This document shows positions 54,351 through 64,000 of a stretch of 64,000 nt of DNA, one piece after another. This DNA is from Onchidella celtica (Eukaryota > Mollusca > Gastropoda > Systellommatophora > Onchidiidae). The notes under the pieces were generated by a model, which was not told the DNA's origin, ran no database searches, and worked only from the letters and a program-made list of their open reading frames with translations. The translations under genes and the position numbers were made by a program. The stretch is taken from contig OZ007570.1 of NCBI GenBank assembly GCA_963931925.1, positions 55,713,080 through 55,777,079 of the forward strand, read 5' to 3'. Within the stretch, counting starts at the first letter, position 1, and each line of letters opens with the position of its first letter.

Positions 54351-54789
54351 TATCATCTGTCCGTATGTCTGTCGGCATGTTTGCTGCTATTATAATGTAA
54401 GATAGTTACGCTTTCGTGGCCAGCATTCACATACAATTGGTTTAAAGGTCAAAGTGTAAAAGTAAGGTCTATGCTTTCAACTAGGGTAAAGCGGAAATGC
54501 TGCCAGCACAACTATTTTTCCTCTGCCAGGTCATGTCAAGGTTGTCGGAACTCATGTGTGCTAACAGGTAGCAATAACACATTGATTGCGTTGAATTACA
54601 CTTGGTATTCTGTTGTAAACCTCCCAGCTTGAGCTTTGAAAAGTTTGTGGGCCTAAAGGCCTAAACGCTTCCTTGTATTCAACATAATTTCAGTTGTCTC
54701 CGAAGCCCCTAGAATTCTCCCTCTTCCCTCCTTGCCTATAAACATGTAAAATTTTTGGAATTAACCAAATGATAATATATATATTCATG

Positions 54790-54798
54790 TTGTGTGTG

Positions 54799-54830
<32 letters not shown>

Positions 54831-54838
54831 TGCGTGCG
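54790..54838. repeat. (GT)n/(GTGC)n microsatellite
   Basis: tgtgtgtgtgtg passing into tgcgtgcgtgcg, immediately after an (AT)n patch. Confidence 0.95.
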
Positions 54839-55194
54839 AGAAAAGTAAATTAAATCATTTTAGAATTCGTACATGTGTGTTATAGTCTTTGCTATTAGGC
54901 AGGATGTGAATATAAATTTGCGAAACTATAATTGGCCTGCACAGCCGGATGAAACTGGCTAAAAATAGACCACGCCTTTCCGAGAAGTCTTGCGGGTTAC
55001 GGCTGTGGTGTTTATTTAATTCAAACCCAAACAAGTGACACTGATAGTGTAGGGATCGCGGTGAAAGCGGTGTCGCTCTTCTGAATCGAGAAGGGAGGTT
55101 TTACTTCAGCCTAGTTTAGTATTGTGCGTCATTTCTGGACATAAATCCACATACATCTTTTTTCCAATCAGGTAAGACTTACATGGAGGTATAT

Positions 55195-56620
55195 GTACCA
55201 CACTGAGCCCGGTCAGACACAGTCAGATGCTGCCAGCAAAATGTATACCATAGAAATAGTGGCAGAAGTTGACTGTGTCTGACGGGGCTTAGTAGGATAG
55301 GGTCTTCTCGGATTTATTAAGAAATAATAGGAAATTATGGTGTGCACTTCTTGTCTGCCAGCAGCTGACAGTGTCTGACCGGGCTCAGTGTGATAGGGTC
55401 TTCCTGGATTTACTAAGAAATAAGGAAGTGCTTAGAGAGGGACACATGTCCCCCTCTAAGCAAGTGCTTACAGAGGGACATACACACCTGTCCCCCTCTA
55501 AGCAAGTGCTTACAGAGGGACATATGTCCCCATCTAAGCAAGTGCTTACGGAGGGACACGAGCCCCTCTAAGCAAGTGCTTACAGAGGGACACATGCGCC
55601 CCCCCCCCCCTTTTAAATGTATGCTTACATTTACTACAGAGGGACACATCACATTATTTTAATGTCTCTAAGCACAGGATTTAAGATATCTTTCAGCGCA
55701 GGATTTAAGAGGGACAGTTGCATAGATCAGTTCCTTTAGCATGGAGGGGCATAGTTAGAACGTATTGTGCAGTCACTGTGTGGGTTCTGAAACATAATAA
55801 ATATTTTTGAAGATCTAGATCTAGTCCTGGATCTCACAGATGCCGGAGCAATAATGTGCGCTCCAAATTAAAAAAGTCCAAATTTAATCTGTTTGTGTAG
55901 CCAGTACGTTTAAGTTTAAGTTTGAAGACAAGCACAATGACACGATAACAGCCACGTTGTGCTGGGAAAAGTCAGATGATAGACAGAGGTAAAAGAATGA
56001 CAGGATAGAAAATGAGCCTACCACTACCAGGGACATGCACCAACCGCTGTGCTAGCCTATACGTGTGAGAAGAATCACAAGGTGACAGAACATCGGAGCG
56101 TCTATTTTACGTATGGCGGCAAATAGGATATTTTACTTATTTCGAGAGTGCGGAATGTCTATTTTACGTATGACAGCAAATAGCCTGTAGGCTGTTTTAC
56201 GTATTTCTGCAAAATATTCCTTTCGCTATTTTACGCACGGTGGCGTATGACCATGCGCTGTCAAAGTCGGCATGGCAATTAGTGTTAGGGGTAGGGTGAG
56301 ATTTAGGGTTGGGAAGATCTTTCGATCTAGTCATACATAAAATAGCCTATAGGCTATTTGAGGGCGCCGCCATGTTGGACGATCGAAATCAAAAACAGGC
56401 AAACTTCCCAAAATAGAATATCCGTCGGTTGGTTGAGTAAAAATAGCAAGTCACCATATTTCGATGACGTTTTTCACATATATGTCCCTCTGTAAGCACT
56501 TGCTTAGAGGGGACATGTGTCCCTCTCTAAGCACTTCCAAGAAGGAATAGGAAATTATGGTGTGCACTTACTGTCTGCCAACAACTAAGTGTGTCTGACC
56601 GGGCTGTGTATGGTACCTCT
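55195..56620. repeat. Composite palindromic repeat array
   Basis: gtgtctgaccgggct occurs directly at 55372 and 56592, with a near copy at 55275 and an inverted copy near 55206. Between them (55433-55610) a ~48-bp quasi-palindromic unit (taagcaagtgctta plus agagggacacatgtccccct) is repeated four to five times, and a unit in the opposite arrangement stands at 56484-56530. ggaaattatggtgtgcactt is duplicated at 55331 and 56550. Overall it resembles an inverted-repeat element with an internal tandem array. Confidence 0.65.
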
Positions 56621-56696
56621 TTTACTCACTAAAGTGAAGAAAAACCCCTGGAGATAGGGGCGTTTAAATTAGTGTATTACTATTAGTGTTTAAACA

Positions 56697-58682
56697 CAGG
56701 GGTTGGCAAGCTTGTTTAACTTTCGGTTGTGGCTCTTTTCTTTTATTAATTACCATTGAAAAAAAAATTCTTTAAGTGAGAAATAATACTACATGTATTA
56801 TAGTGCGTTCAAAAACATGCGGTTGGCCAATTTCTTTAATATCTCCGGCTTCCTTTGATGAATGCGGGCCAGATTTTGCATGACCTCCTGTTTCAATTTA
56901 TCTTAACTGGGACTTATTTTTTGGCATTCATAGAGGTTGAAATAAACATTTTTACTTTATAAAATTATATAAAAACGTGTCCGACACCAAATGGTGAACA
57001 TAGAGGTTGTTTACAGTCCCAGTTAAAGTGCACCGCTGACATGCAGTTTTCGTAACTGCATAGGTGCATATTTTGGATAAACGCATTGCATAGTTTAAAT
57101 AGAGGTGTTACACTGAAGAAGAGGGAACCCGAAAAATATTTATTTATTATTACTTTTGGCGCTGATACAATATTATGTCTCAAAGGCTGGTAGCTAGTTT
57201 GTTACTTAGATGTCCGTGTTTTTATAGATACTGTAATTGGTACAAACTAGTCATGGCGGGACACTTCATATTTGATTTCGTCCAGAAACTGCTTCCGATT
57301 TTCATATTTTGTGGAGGAAAACCTCGGAAATCACTGTCAGGATTTTTTTTTCTTTTGTCAGACCCATTTAATATTCCCACAGAGTCCAAGACAAACGGTT
57401 CCCACTACGGTACCGGTATTTAAATTTACATCTTGCTACAACAAGATCTGATCTCTCCCTTAGGAATATACTTCCACTTTTGTGGACTGGAACCCCAACT
57501 TTTCAGTGCCGAATAGAAAGTTCTTCTCTTTGACGCTGATACTCTACTGTGTGTCAAGATTATGTCTAAGTTAATGTAAAGTAAGATAAACTTTGTCTTC
57601 AAATAGTTTGAATATGTATCTTTCTATGATGTCAAAGTGAAAGGTGTCCAAGATTGGCTTTTGGCCTTTTCTGCTATCTTTATTCATCTTCGGGCTTCCA
57701 TACATTGGCAGAGGGACGTGCTTTTGTGCTGCTAACCAAGCAAGAACTCGCAATTAAGTACACATATCCTGTTTCGCTTCGATTCTATACATTTTCTGTT
57801 GAAATCTTTTATTGTTGGATTGTTTTCCCTGTTCCATATTTTTTTCTTTTCTTGACAAAGACGATAGCCGAAAATTTGAACATTTTCTGTCTTCTCTTTA
57901 GTTTGCTTTGTATCATTTGGGTATTATTTCTCATGCGGGGCTTCGCCACGTACAACTTTTTCTTTTTGCCCAATTTTATTCATATATCAGGCAGCTCGCT
58001 CTGTTAACTTCTGAGTATCGTGGTTTTTACAACCAAACAATGCACAGATGCTTTTCAGGGGGTAGTTTAAAGAAACTAGAAGGCTTTGTTTTTGAGCTTC
58101 GCATGCATAATATTAAGTGCTCTCAGGGCAACTTTCTTTACTTCAAGATCATACTGTCGGGGCATAGCAGCAATCTGGTACTGTTTCAAACGTGTCTTTT
58201 TTTTTTTTGTAGAATTGGTTCACGCTATCTCACACTGGCCGAGCTGACATGCGACCTCAAGACCGAAAATTTGATTACTTTCTTCAAAATGGACGATGGG
58301 TAAAAATCATGAAATTCAGTGATGTTCCCGTTGTTTACGCTGCGCAGTCGCGTGAATTGGTATGAGTTGTAAATCACCAGTAGCGAAAAGAGGGCCGTTG
58401 CGTTTATCTGAAATGTTTGGATTTGCTCTTACGCAGACATGCTGAAATAAGGACATTTCTATGGACACGGTAAAAACTTTGCTCTTTGCCTCATTGTGTT
58501 TTCTGAGTCTTTTTTATATATGTTTATGAAGAATTTTTTGTTTTTGTTTTTCACTTTTTACAATTTTTGAACGCACTATAGTAAATAAATTGACTTCCGT
58601 GCGTGCTGCAACTCATTAATTGTAAGTTGAATTCTATCGGAAATCTCATGGCACTTTTTCTCTGAAAGGTTGCTGACCATTG
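56697..58682. mobile_element. Possible decayed hAT-type element
   Basis: The left end CAGGGGTTGGCAAGCTTG and the inverted right end CAATGGTCAGCAACCTTT match at 13 of 18 positions and resemble hAT/Charlie termini. Further in, tagtgcgttcaaaaa (56802) pairs with tttttgaacgcacta (58564). No transposase reading frame and no clear 8-bp target duplication were seen. Confidence 0.4.
57725..57990 (+). repeat. Dispersed repeat R3, copy 1
   Basis: Shares gaagcaagaactgg.a-type start, ctgttgaaatcttttattgt, agccgaaaatttt, tttctgtcttctctttagtt, tgctttgtat, tttctca.gcgggg and tttctttttgcccaatttt with 61205-61425. Frames across it are accidental. Confidence 0.75.
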
Positions 58683-58752
58683 TTTTGAATCATTAAAGTG
58701 TTTGCACATGGCCCCGCCTTGAGAAAAGCTGGCCTACATTGTGAGTTCTATA

Positions 58753-59134
58753 TCTATTATATATTTCAGTAACTTGCAACCTTTGGCATGACTAACTGAC
58801 CAAACTATACACTCTTCAGGCCTTAAATTTGGCAGGAAGGTGGCAATTGAGATAAGGAAGATGATGGCTATAATTAAAAGTTGTTTACTTCAAGTATGTA
58901 TTTAAAAAAAAAAAAACCAATGTTTATTGCTATGTAACATCTGTATTTTTGCATGTTTGTTTCGTAATTTATTATATAGTATCGTGCATGTCATAAAAAG
59001 TAACCGTATCAAGCGTTCACTTTGGTGCGTAGTGTTCTGGTGCGCATGAGTTCTGAAGCAAGACTGTAGTTTATTACTTTTATTATATTAGAGAGAGAAA
59101 GAGAGAGACAGAGACACAGAGAAAGACAGGGAGG

Positions 59135-59165
<31 letters not shown>

Positions 59166-59208
59166 CACATAATTGTTTATTCCGGGCAATGCCCGATAGG
59201 TCTTCTAG
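58753..59208 (+). mobile_element. Non-autonomous Helitron, copy 2
   Basis: Same family as 44897-45430: TCTATTATATATTTC start after A, ccgggcaatgcccg hairpin, CTAG end before T. High identity across the body (aacttgcaacctttggcatg, gtttacttcaag, tgcgtagtgttctggtgcgc). The GA tract is shorter and impure. Confidence 0.92.
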
Positions 59209-59214
59209 TTTAAA

Positions 59215-60230
59215 AAAATTAAGGATTTGGGACTGAGGTTTGTGTTAACAACTAAAATTCAATCGAATATATCTCCCAGCCATATCCTCAAATCATTGTT
59301 ACAAGGAAAATTTACACCAGCGCTAGTCGTCACAGCAGAATACAGCATGTTGAGACCGGTGCAGCTCTTTCTGTCTATGTGTGGTTGATAATCAAACCGG
59401 TCTATTACAGCAGCTCCTTGTCGTGATATGAAAACAATGGCCACATTGTTCTAGTTACCAACATATTGCAAGACTACACACTGATAGCAAAATATATTAT
59501 GTCACGCTATCACCCATAATCTCTGTAAAAGTAGGCCACCACTGTGATACGTAAGTCATTAGAACAGTAAATTGTGGGCTTGATAATTCTATAATATGGG
59601 AATGGTCATTAAAAAAAAAATGATAGAAGCATGAAACTTGGGCCAAATGATGTCCAAGGAGATATTTTAAGAAAAACATGTTGACCACAAAACATTTTCG
59701 AAATGGCGCCCAAAATTCAAGATGACCGACACATATTGGAAACAGGCTTCACAAGAGACGCTGTGAATGAAAACAACTTGTCACAAATGTTATTTACATC
59801 TCAGAATAATTTTGTCGTGATGATGTTGGAAAGAATGTGTCTTTGATATAAAATGTTTTGAAGGCAAACAAATATCCAAGATGGCTGCCAAATTCAAGGT
59901 GACCGCCATTGTTTCTGAAATATGGCATGGAAACTGAACATCTTATTATGCGGAAATATCTGGCATTTTCCGTCTTTAATGATCCAATCATGGAAAGTGA
60001 CTTTGCAATGTTTAGGAGTGTAGACGTATGATGAGGGCAACAGCGACTACAACAACGTTAACCACAACAAAAACGGCGGCAAAAGTCGTAAGCAGGATTG
60101 TGCACTTTTCGCTAATCTTGTCTTTTGCGCCAAACTCGTCACCTTGACTTGGATTTGAGGGGAGGGAGGGAGGGAGGGGGAGAGGGACTGTTGTCAGCTT
60201 TGAACAGGCCAGAGAGTGCTACCATTTATT
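59215..60230. other. Intergenic sequence, nothing firmly recognised
   Basis: Contains two related segments with aaattcaagatgaccg (59714) and aaattcaaggtgaccg (59891), a diverged local duplication. No gene seen. Confidence 0.45.
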
Positions 60231-60234
60231 TACA

Positions 60235-60512
60235 ATTGCAGCAGTTTCTGATCTTCACAATACTGCTTTCTCTAAACCTCTGTTTCCTTCTCTCTCTCTC
60301 TCTCTCTCTCTTTCGCTTTCACTTTATATATTATTTGCCTGTCTCTCTCTCTTTGAACCCAGTTCATTTATCCCCTGCCTCACTCCTCCTCCCTCCTCTT
60401 ATTGTGTTCTTTCCCATTCTCCTTTGCATTACTCTCATCTGTCCACCTGTTCTTTCCTTCCTTCATTTCATCTTTATCTTTTATTAAATATTTATATTTA
60501 GCTTCACCCTCG
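60235..60512 (+). repeat. Dispersed repeat R4, copy 1 (copy 2 at 62156-62440)
   Basis: Nearly identical ~280-bp block beginning attgcagcagtttctgatct, with a (CT)n core, gttcatttatcccctg, tctgtccacctgttc and ending cttcaccctcggcc. Confidence 0.9.
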
Positions 60513-61169
60513 GCCACATTTTTACTACAAATTATCACCATTCTACGTCCAACATTCTTTCATTTCAAGCATTTTTATTCCTTTCTATAACGACTTTTAC
60601 CCGCCATTCTTTCTCTCATCCCCTTGCCTGACCTTGTGTGTCCCATATTATGTCGCAGTCAAGAAAGGTCAGGTAGTTATTTTTCCCTAAAACAGATAGC
60701 TCAAGTACCATGGGCTGTACTGTATATTTCTCCATGACACCCTTCCTGGACGACACGAGTCTTTTTATAAGTTTGTTATCTGTCATGAAATACGATAGAG
60801 GCAAAGTGACATTTGCGACCAATAGAACAAGGCCAGTCGTCAAATTACGCCTAGTTCGTGATAAGATAAGGCTATATTATTTTTAGTCTGCTGAGTACGC
60901 CAACTGCTTAAGTACAATGGATAAGATTTGAAGATTTGTAATTACGCACAGACTCAAAAACTGCTGGACGAGTCATTCTGAGAATTGGCACGAAGAAGCG
61001 AAATATGATTGTGGCGCCACAAAAAGCATACAGTTAGACTAGGTGCGACCGAGGAATAACTCGCAAAATGTGCAAACAATTGAACCGTTAATTCGCGAGT
61101 AGGTTCAGGCAACGTGTTATTAACAAGGCACCACTGAACAAAATTAGCGGTGCGCACTGAATATTGCCA

Positions 61170-61425
61170 TATATCATAAAACCACAGAAAAACGGTGGGG
61201 TCGCAGCTGACGAAGCAAGAACTGGCAGCTAAGTAAACTGTTTAGCTTCGTTCCTGTTGAAATCTTTTATTGTTCGTTTTTTTTTTTCACTTGAAAAAGG
61301 CGAAAGCCGAAAATTTTGTGTATTTTCTGTCTTCTCTTTAGTTTGCTTTGTATTGTTTGGGTTTTATTTCTCACGCGGGGTTTTGCAACATACAACCTTT
61401 TCTTTTTGCCCAATTTTGACATTGA
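61170..61425 (+). repeat. Dispersed repeat R3, copy 2, with hairpin motif at its left edge
   Basis: Homologous to 57725-57990. The left edge has cataaaaccacagaaaaacg and gtggggtcgcagc, the hairpin motif found also in the MITE at 39.5 kb and the (CATC)n block at 54.1 kb. Confidence 0.75.
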
Positions 61426-61593
61426 ATATTGCCATGTAGCTATTAATGATGAAATTACATGTATTGTCTTTGCATTCTTCCCTACTTTTGTAAACTCCAC
61501 AATTCACACCATTACATAAAACCATTTAACCACCGTCCATATGAGTGCGTTTCGTACTAGTCTATTATAAAAAAAAAATGTATTACTATAATA

Positions 61594-61957
61594 TACTGTA
61601 CCGCATAAGTCTTGCAACAAACTTTTAAACTGATGTAACTTTTGAACCGCTGGAGATAACTGAACGAAATAAAAGGCCTTGTCATCTGCAAATACGCGTT
61701 CTATTGATCCCACGAATGAACTAGATCTAAATAAGCATTTCAGGCACGTTAGAAACCATGAAACACTTGACTCGACAAGCTGGAAGCTCTCAATAGTTCT
61801 GAACCTTGTTGTTTGGTTGTCCAAGACAGGACCTCAAGTCATTAGAAAAATGAAAGATTTATGTTTTATTCATTTTTTAAACATTTTTGAATTAACCTAA
61901 TTAGTTCAAATATTGCAGCCGTTTAAAGTCTGTTGCAAGATTTTTGCGGCATAGCAT
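61594..61957. mobile_element. MITE, possibly Tc1/mariner-like
   Basis: About 365 bp. Left end tactgtaccgcataagtctt then gcaacaaacttttaaac; right end gtttaaagtctgttgcaaga then tttttgcggcatagca: ~35-bp imperfect inverted repeats. TA dinucleotides flank both ends, compatible with TA target duplication. The 106-residue minus frame inside has no recognised family. Confidence 0.65.
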
Positions 61958-62067
61958 ATTAAATTTATATTAACTGGTTACAGAAAATGCGTTATGTTTT
62001 TTTTTTTTTTTTAATAGATAAATACTGATGCATTCTTTTAATTTTTTTTTCGTTTTATTATTTGCAG

Positions 62068-62106
62068 TTTCTGGGAACTCCAAGAACCATGCCACCTAAA
62101 AAAAAG
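62068..62106 (+). CDS. Possible first coding exon (MPPKKK) of an unidentified gene
   Basis: Strong acceptor (ttttattatttgcag), 21 bases of leader, ATG at 62089 in good context (aagaaccATGC), five codons P-P-K-K-K, then a perfect donor AAG|GTGAGT. Short lysine-rich starts of this type are common in nuclear and cytoskeletal proteins, but six codons cannot identify one. No matching next exon was found before the window end. Confidence 0.4.
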
Positions 62107-62155
62107 GTGAGTCAGGCACATTTTGTACTAACAGCAACAACAACAGCAACCACAA

Positions 62156-62440
62156 CAACAATTGCAGCAGTTTCTGATCTTCACACTACTGCTTTCTCTA
62201 AACCTCTGTTTCCTTCTCTCTCTCTCTCTCTCCCTCTTTCGCTTTCACTTTATGTGTTATTTGCCTGTCTCTCTCTCCTCGAACCCAGTTCATTTATCCC
62301 CTGTCTCACTTCTCCTCCCTCCTCTTACTGTGTTCCTTCCCATTCTCCTTTGCATTACTCTCATCTGTCCACCTGTTCTTTCCTTCCTTCATTTCATCTT
62401 TATCTTTTATTAAATATTTATACCGAGCCTCACCCTCGGC
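62156..62440 (+). repeat. Dispersed repeat R4, copy 2
   Basis: Direct copy of 60235-60512, 1.9 kb downstream, differing by scattered substitutions and CT-run length. Also ends in ctcaccctcggcc. Confidence 0.9.
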
Positions 62441-62444
62441 CTAA

Positions 62445-63790
62445 TTTATGAAATGAAAGAACCCTAGCATTTTTTTTTTTTTAAACCGTCAAGGTCCAGC
62501 CTCTAGGTATCTGCAAGGATTGAAATGACAGTCTGCAGCTTAACCCTCTAAACCCCGCCCACATTTCTCCTTATGTGATAATTCTGATTCTGTAACCCTT
62601 TAAAGCTCAAGCGCATAATATTGCTTTAACTAATGCTTTTGAAATGTGCAAATTTGAAATAGAATATTTAGAGAGAGAGAACGGGAGAAGAAATTCTCAC
62701 ACAAAAATTCCATTGAACAATAAGAATGTTTGTTTTTTTCAAAAATAGAGCGTTTGGGCACCAGATGAGATGTTATTTCAAATATGGCACATCGGGTCCG
62801 AGCGGATTAAGGGGTTTTTCGTGATCATAATATGGTTGATTTAGTGTATAGTGTAGAAATTACTAAAAATAACTTTTCTCGCCTTGAGTTCTTCTGGGAA
62901 ATGCAACCGAGTGGTACATTTCTGTGTGTCACTAATGATACCAGGGGGCCTGGAGAGTTAAGTCTTAGTAAGCGCAAACCACTTAACCGTCAGCTGCCAT
63001 TTGGCAGGGGAAGTTCCTATTGGATGGACATTGTCAGCACACAGAATCGGCCTGCCTGTCTGTTTTATGTGTTTTATAAACTGTCTTTACGCAAGTGCAA
63101 ATCATTTGACCTGGATCTATATTCTATCAGGAGCTACTAGAAATTATTTTCACATCACTTGGATATCTTTCGAAGTTCACCTTGAATGGGAAAAATGTGG
63201 TAGAGTATCGTAACTCGCTTTATATAATTAATTTTTTCAGGAGAAGCAAAAAACTGAATGACTTTCTTTGTCAACTTTAATAGTTACGACATTTAAAAAA
63301 AATAAAAAATTATTTAACCCTTATTTTTCAGAATTTAACCTCCAACTTACAGCACCGCTCGCTGATTATCTAGGGCTAGGAGTGAGCCAAATATCTCAAT
63401 TTTTGAGAGAAGAAAAAGAAAAATGGGCGGGGCGAGTTACATTAGTTGGCCATGCTGCCCTCGATATGACTGTGGTCCGTACACAGTTTAGTGCGTAGGC
63501 ACTTGGGGGGGGGGGGGGGGCGTGGCGTTACAAGTAAACGCTCGACCTGAAAGCTGTGAATCAAGCGTTCAGTAGTGTATATCTATGGAATCAAGTAAAG
63601 TTTTAAAAAATATGTCTCGAGCAATTTATGTCCCGCCCTGAATTTTTCTGTTGCACCACTTCAGATTGAAAGTGTAAGGGATCTGCACAGAAACTTTGGT
63701 TAGTGCAAGTGCGGAGGTGACTGCGTATTTGACGGCCTAGGTAAACAGATTGAAAGGCTATTACTTATTACGGCCAAGGAGACGTGAAGA
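62445..63790. other. Intergenic or intronic sequence, nothing recognised
   Basis: AT-rich with T, A and G runs (63507-63520). Acceptor-like sites at 63240 and 63331 open frames that stop within a few codons. Confidence 0.45.
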
Positions 63791-63795
63791 ATTAG

Positions 63796-63900
63796 AGAGA
63801 GAGAGAGAGGGAGGGGGGGAAGAGAGAAAGAGAGGGAGGGAGAGGGGAAAGAGAGAGAGAGAAAGAGAGAAAAAAGAGAGAAAGAGAACGAGAGAGAGAA
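63796..63900. repeat. (GA)n-rich low-complexity tract
   Basis: gagagagaga runs mixed with ggga and aaag variants, about 100 bp. Confidence 0.92.
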
Positions 63901-64000
63901 TTTGAATTTGTCTGGGTATAACGGCGCATCGGGACGGAAACGGCCACTTTGGACTTTTTACGTTATTTTTTTTTTTTCCTTATCTGACTTTGGGTCAGTT

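Noticed and set aside
55433..55610. CRISPR-like array
   Set aside because: Repeats are directly joined quasi-palindromes without unique spacers, and the genome is eukaryotic.
57654..58303. Phe/Leu-rich ORFs that look like membrane segments
   Set aside because: They come from T-rich dispersed repeat R3, which occurs again at 61.2 kb; the frames differ between copies.
61504..61824. 106-residue minus-strand ORF
   Set aside because: Lies within the inverted-repeat MITE at 61594-61957 and is not transposase-like.

Overview
The window is eukaryotic nuclear DNA, AT-rich, with GT-AG introns and small exons scattered through repeat-dense sequence. Long (GA)n, (CTGT)n, (GGAT)n tracts, Helitrons carrying an internal microsatellite, tRNA-derived SINEs, MITEs and LTR elements suggest a marine invertebrate, most plausibly a mollusc such as a gastropod. 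That is an inference; nothing here fixes the species.

Layout. (1) 3.35-23.53 kb, minus strand: a seven-exon gene, which I rebuilt in full with all splice phases agreeing. It encodes a 389-residue Cdc20/Fizzy-family WD40 protein that looks most like Fizzy-related/Cdh1, an activator of the anaphase-promoting complex. A TATA box and a possible 5' UTR exon lie near 24.4 kb. (2) Its introns hold a solo LTR (5.4-6.6 kb), a LINE tail, a (GGAT)n block, a very young internally deleted LTR retrotransposon (9994-15995, LTRs that appear to differ only in a C-run), a solo LTR of the same family (20337-22873), a Helitron end and MITEs. (3) 24.4-38.2 kb: mostly intergenic repeats, with another solo LTR (25172-26365), a foldback element (29.1-30.3 kb), and weak evidence for a second minus-strand gene (31.2-32.9 kb). 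(4) 38.30-51.15 kb, plus strand: a nine-exon gene for an 853-residue protein that I could not name. It has a long low-complexity N-terminal part, an acidic stretch and a C-terminal RRM-like fold. A Helitron ends 16 bp before one of its exons, and its last exon is preceded by a tandem array of copied splice acceptors. A small antisense ORF with a signal-peptide-like start and two CRE octamers upstream lies in its last intron. (5) 51.2-64 kb: repeats (SINE, MITEs, second Helitron copy, palindromic array, duplicated blocks) and one possible first coding exon at 62.07 kb.

The two main genes are transcribed divergently, away from the 24-38 kb interval. I see no functional link between them. The strongest observations concern mobile elements and splicing: exact target-site duplications for four LTR insertions, canonical Helitron ends, a Helitron abutting a splice acceptor, and the duplicated acceptors.
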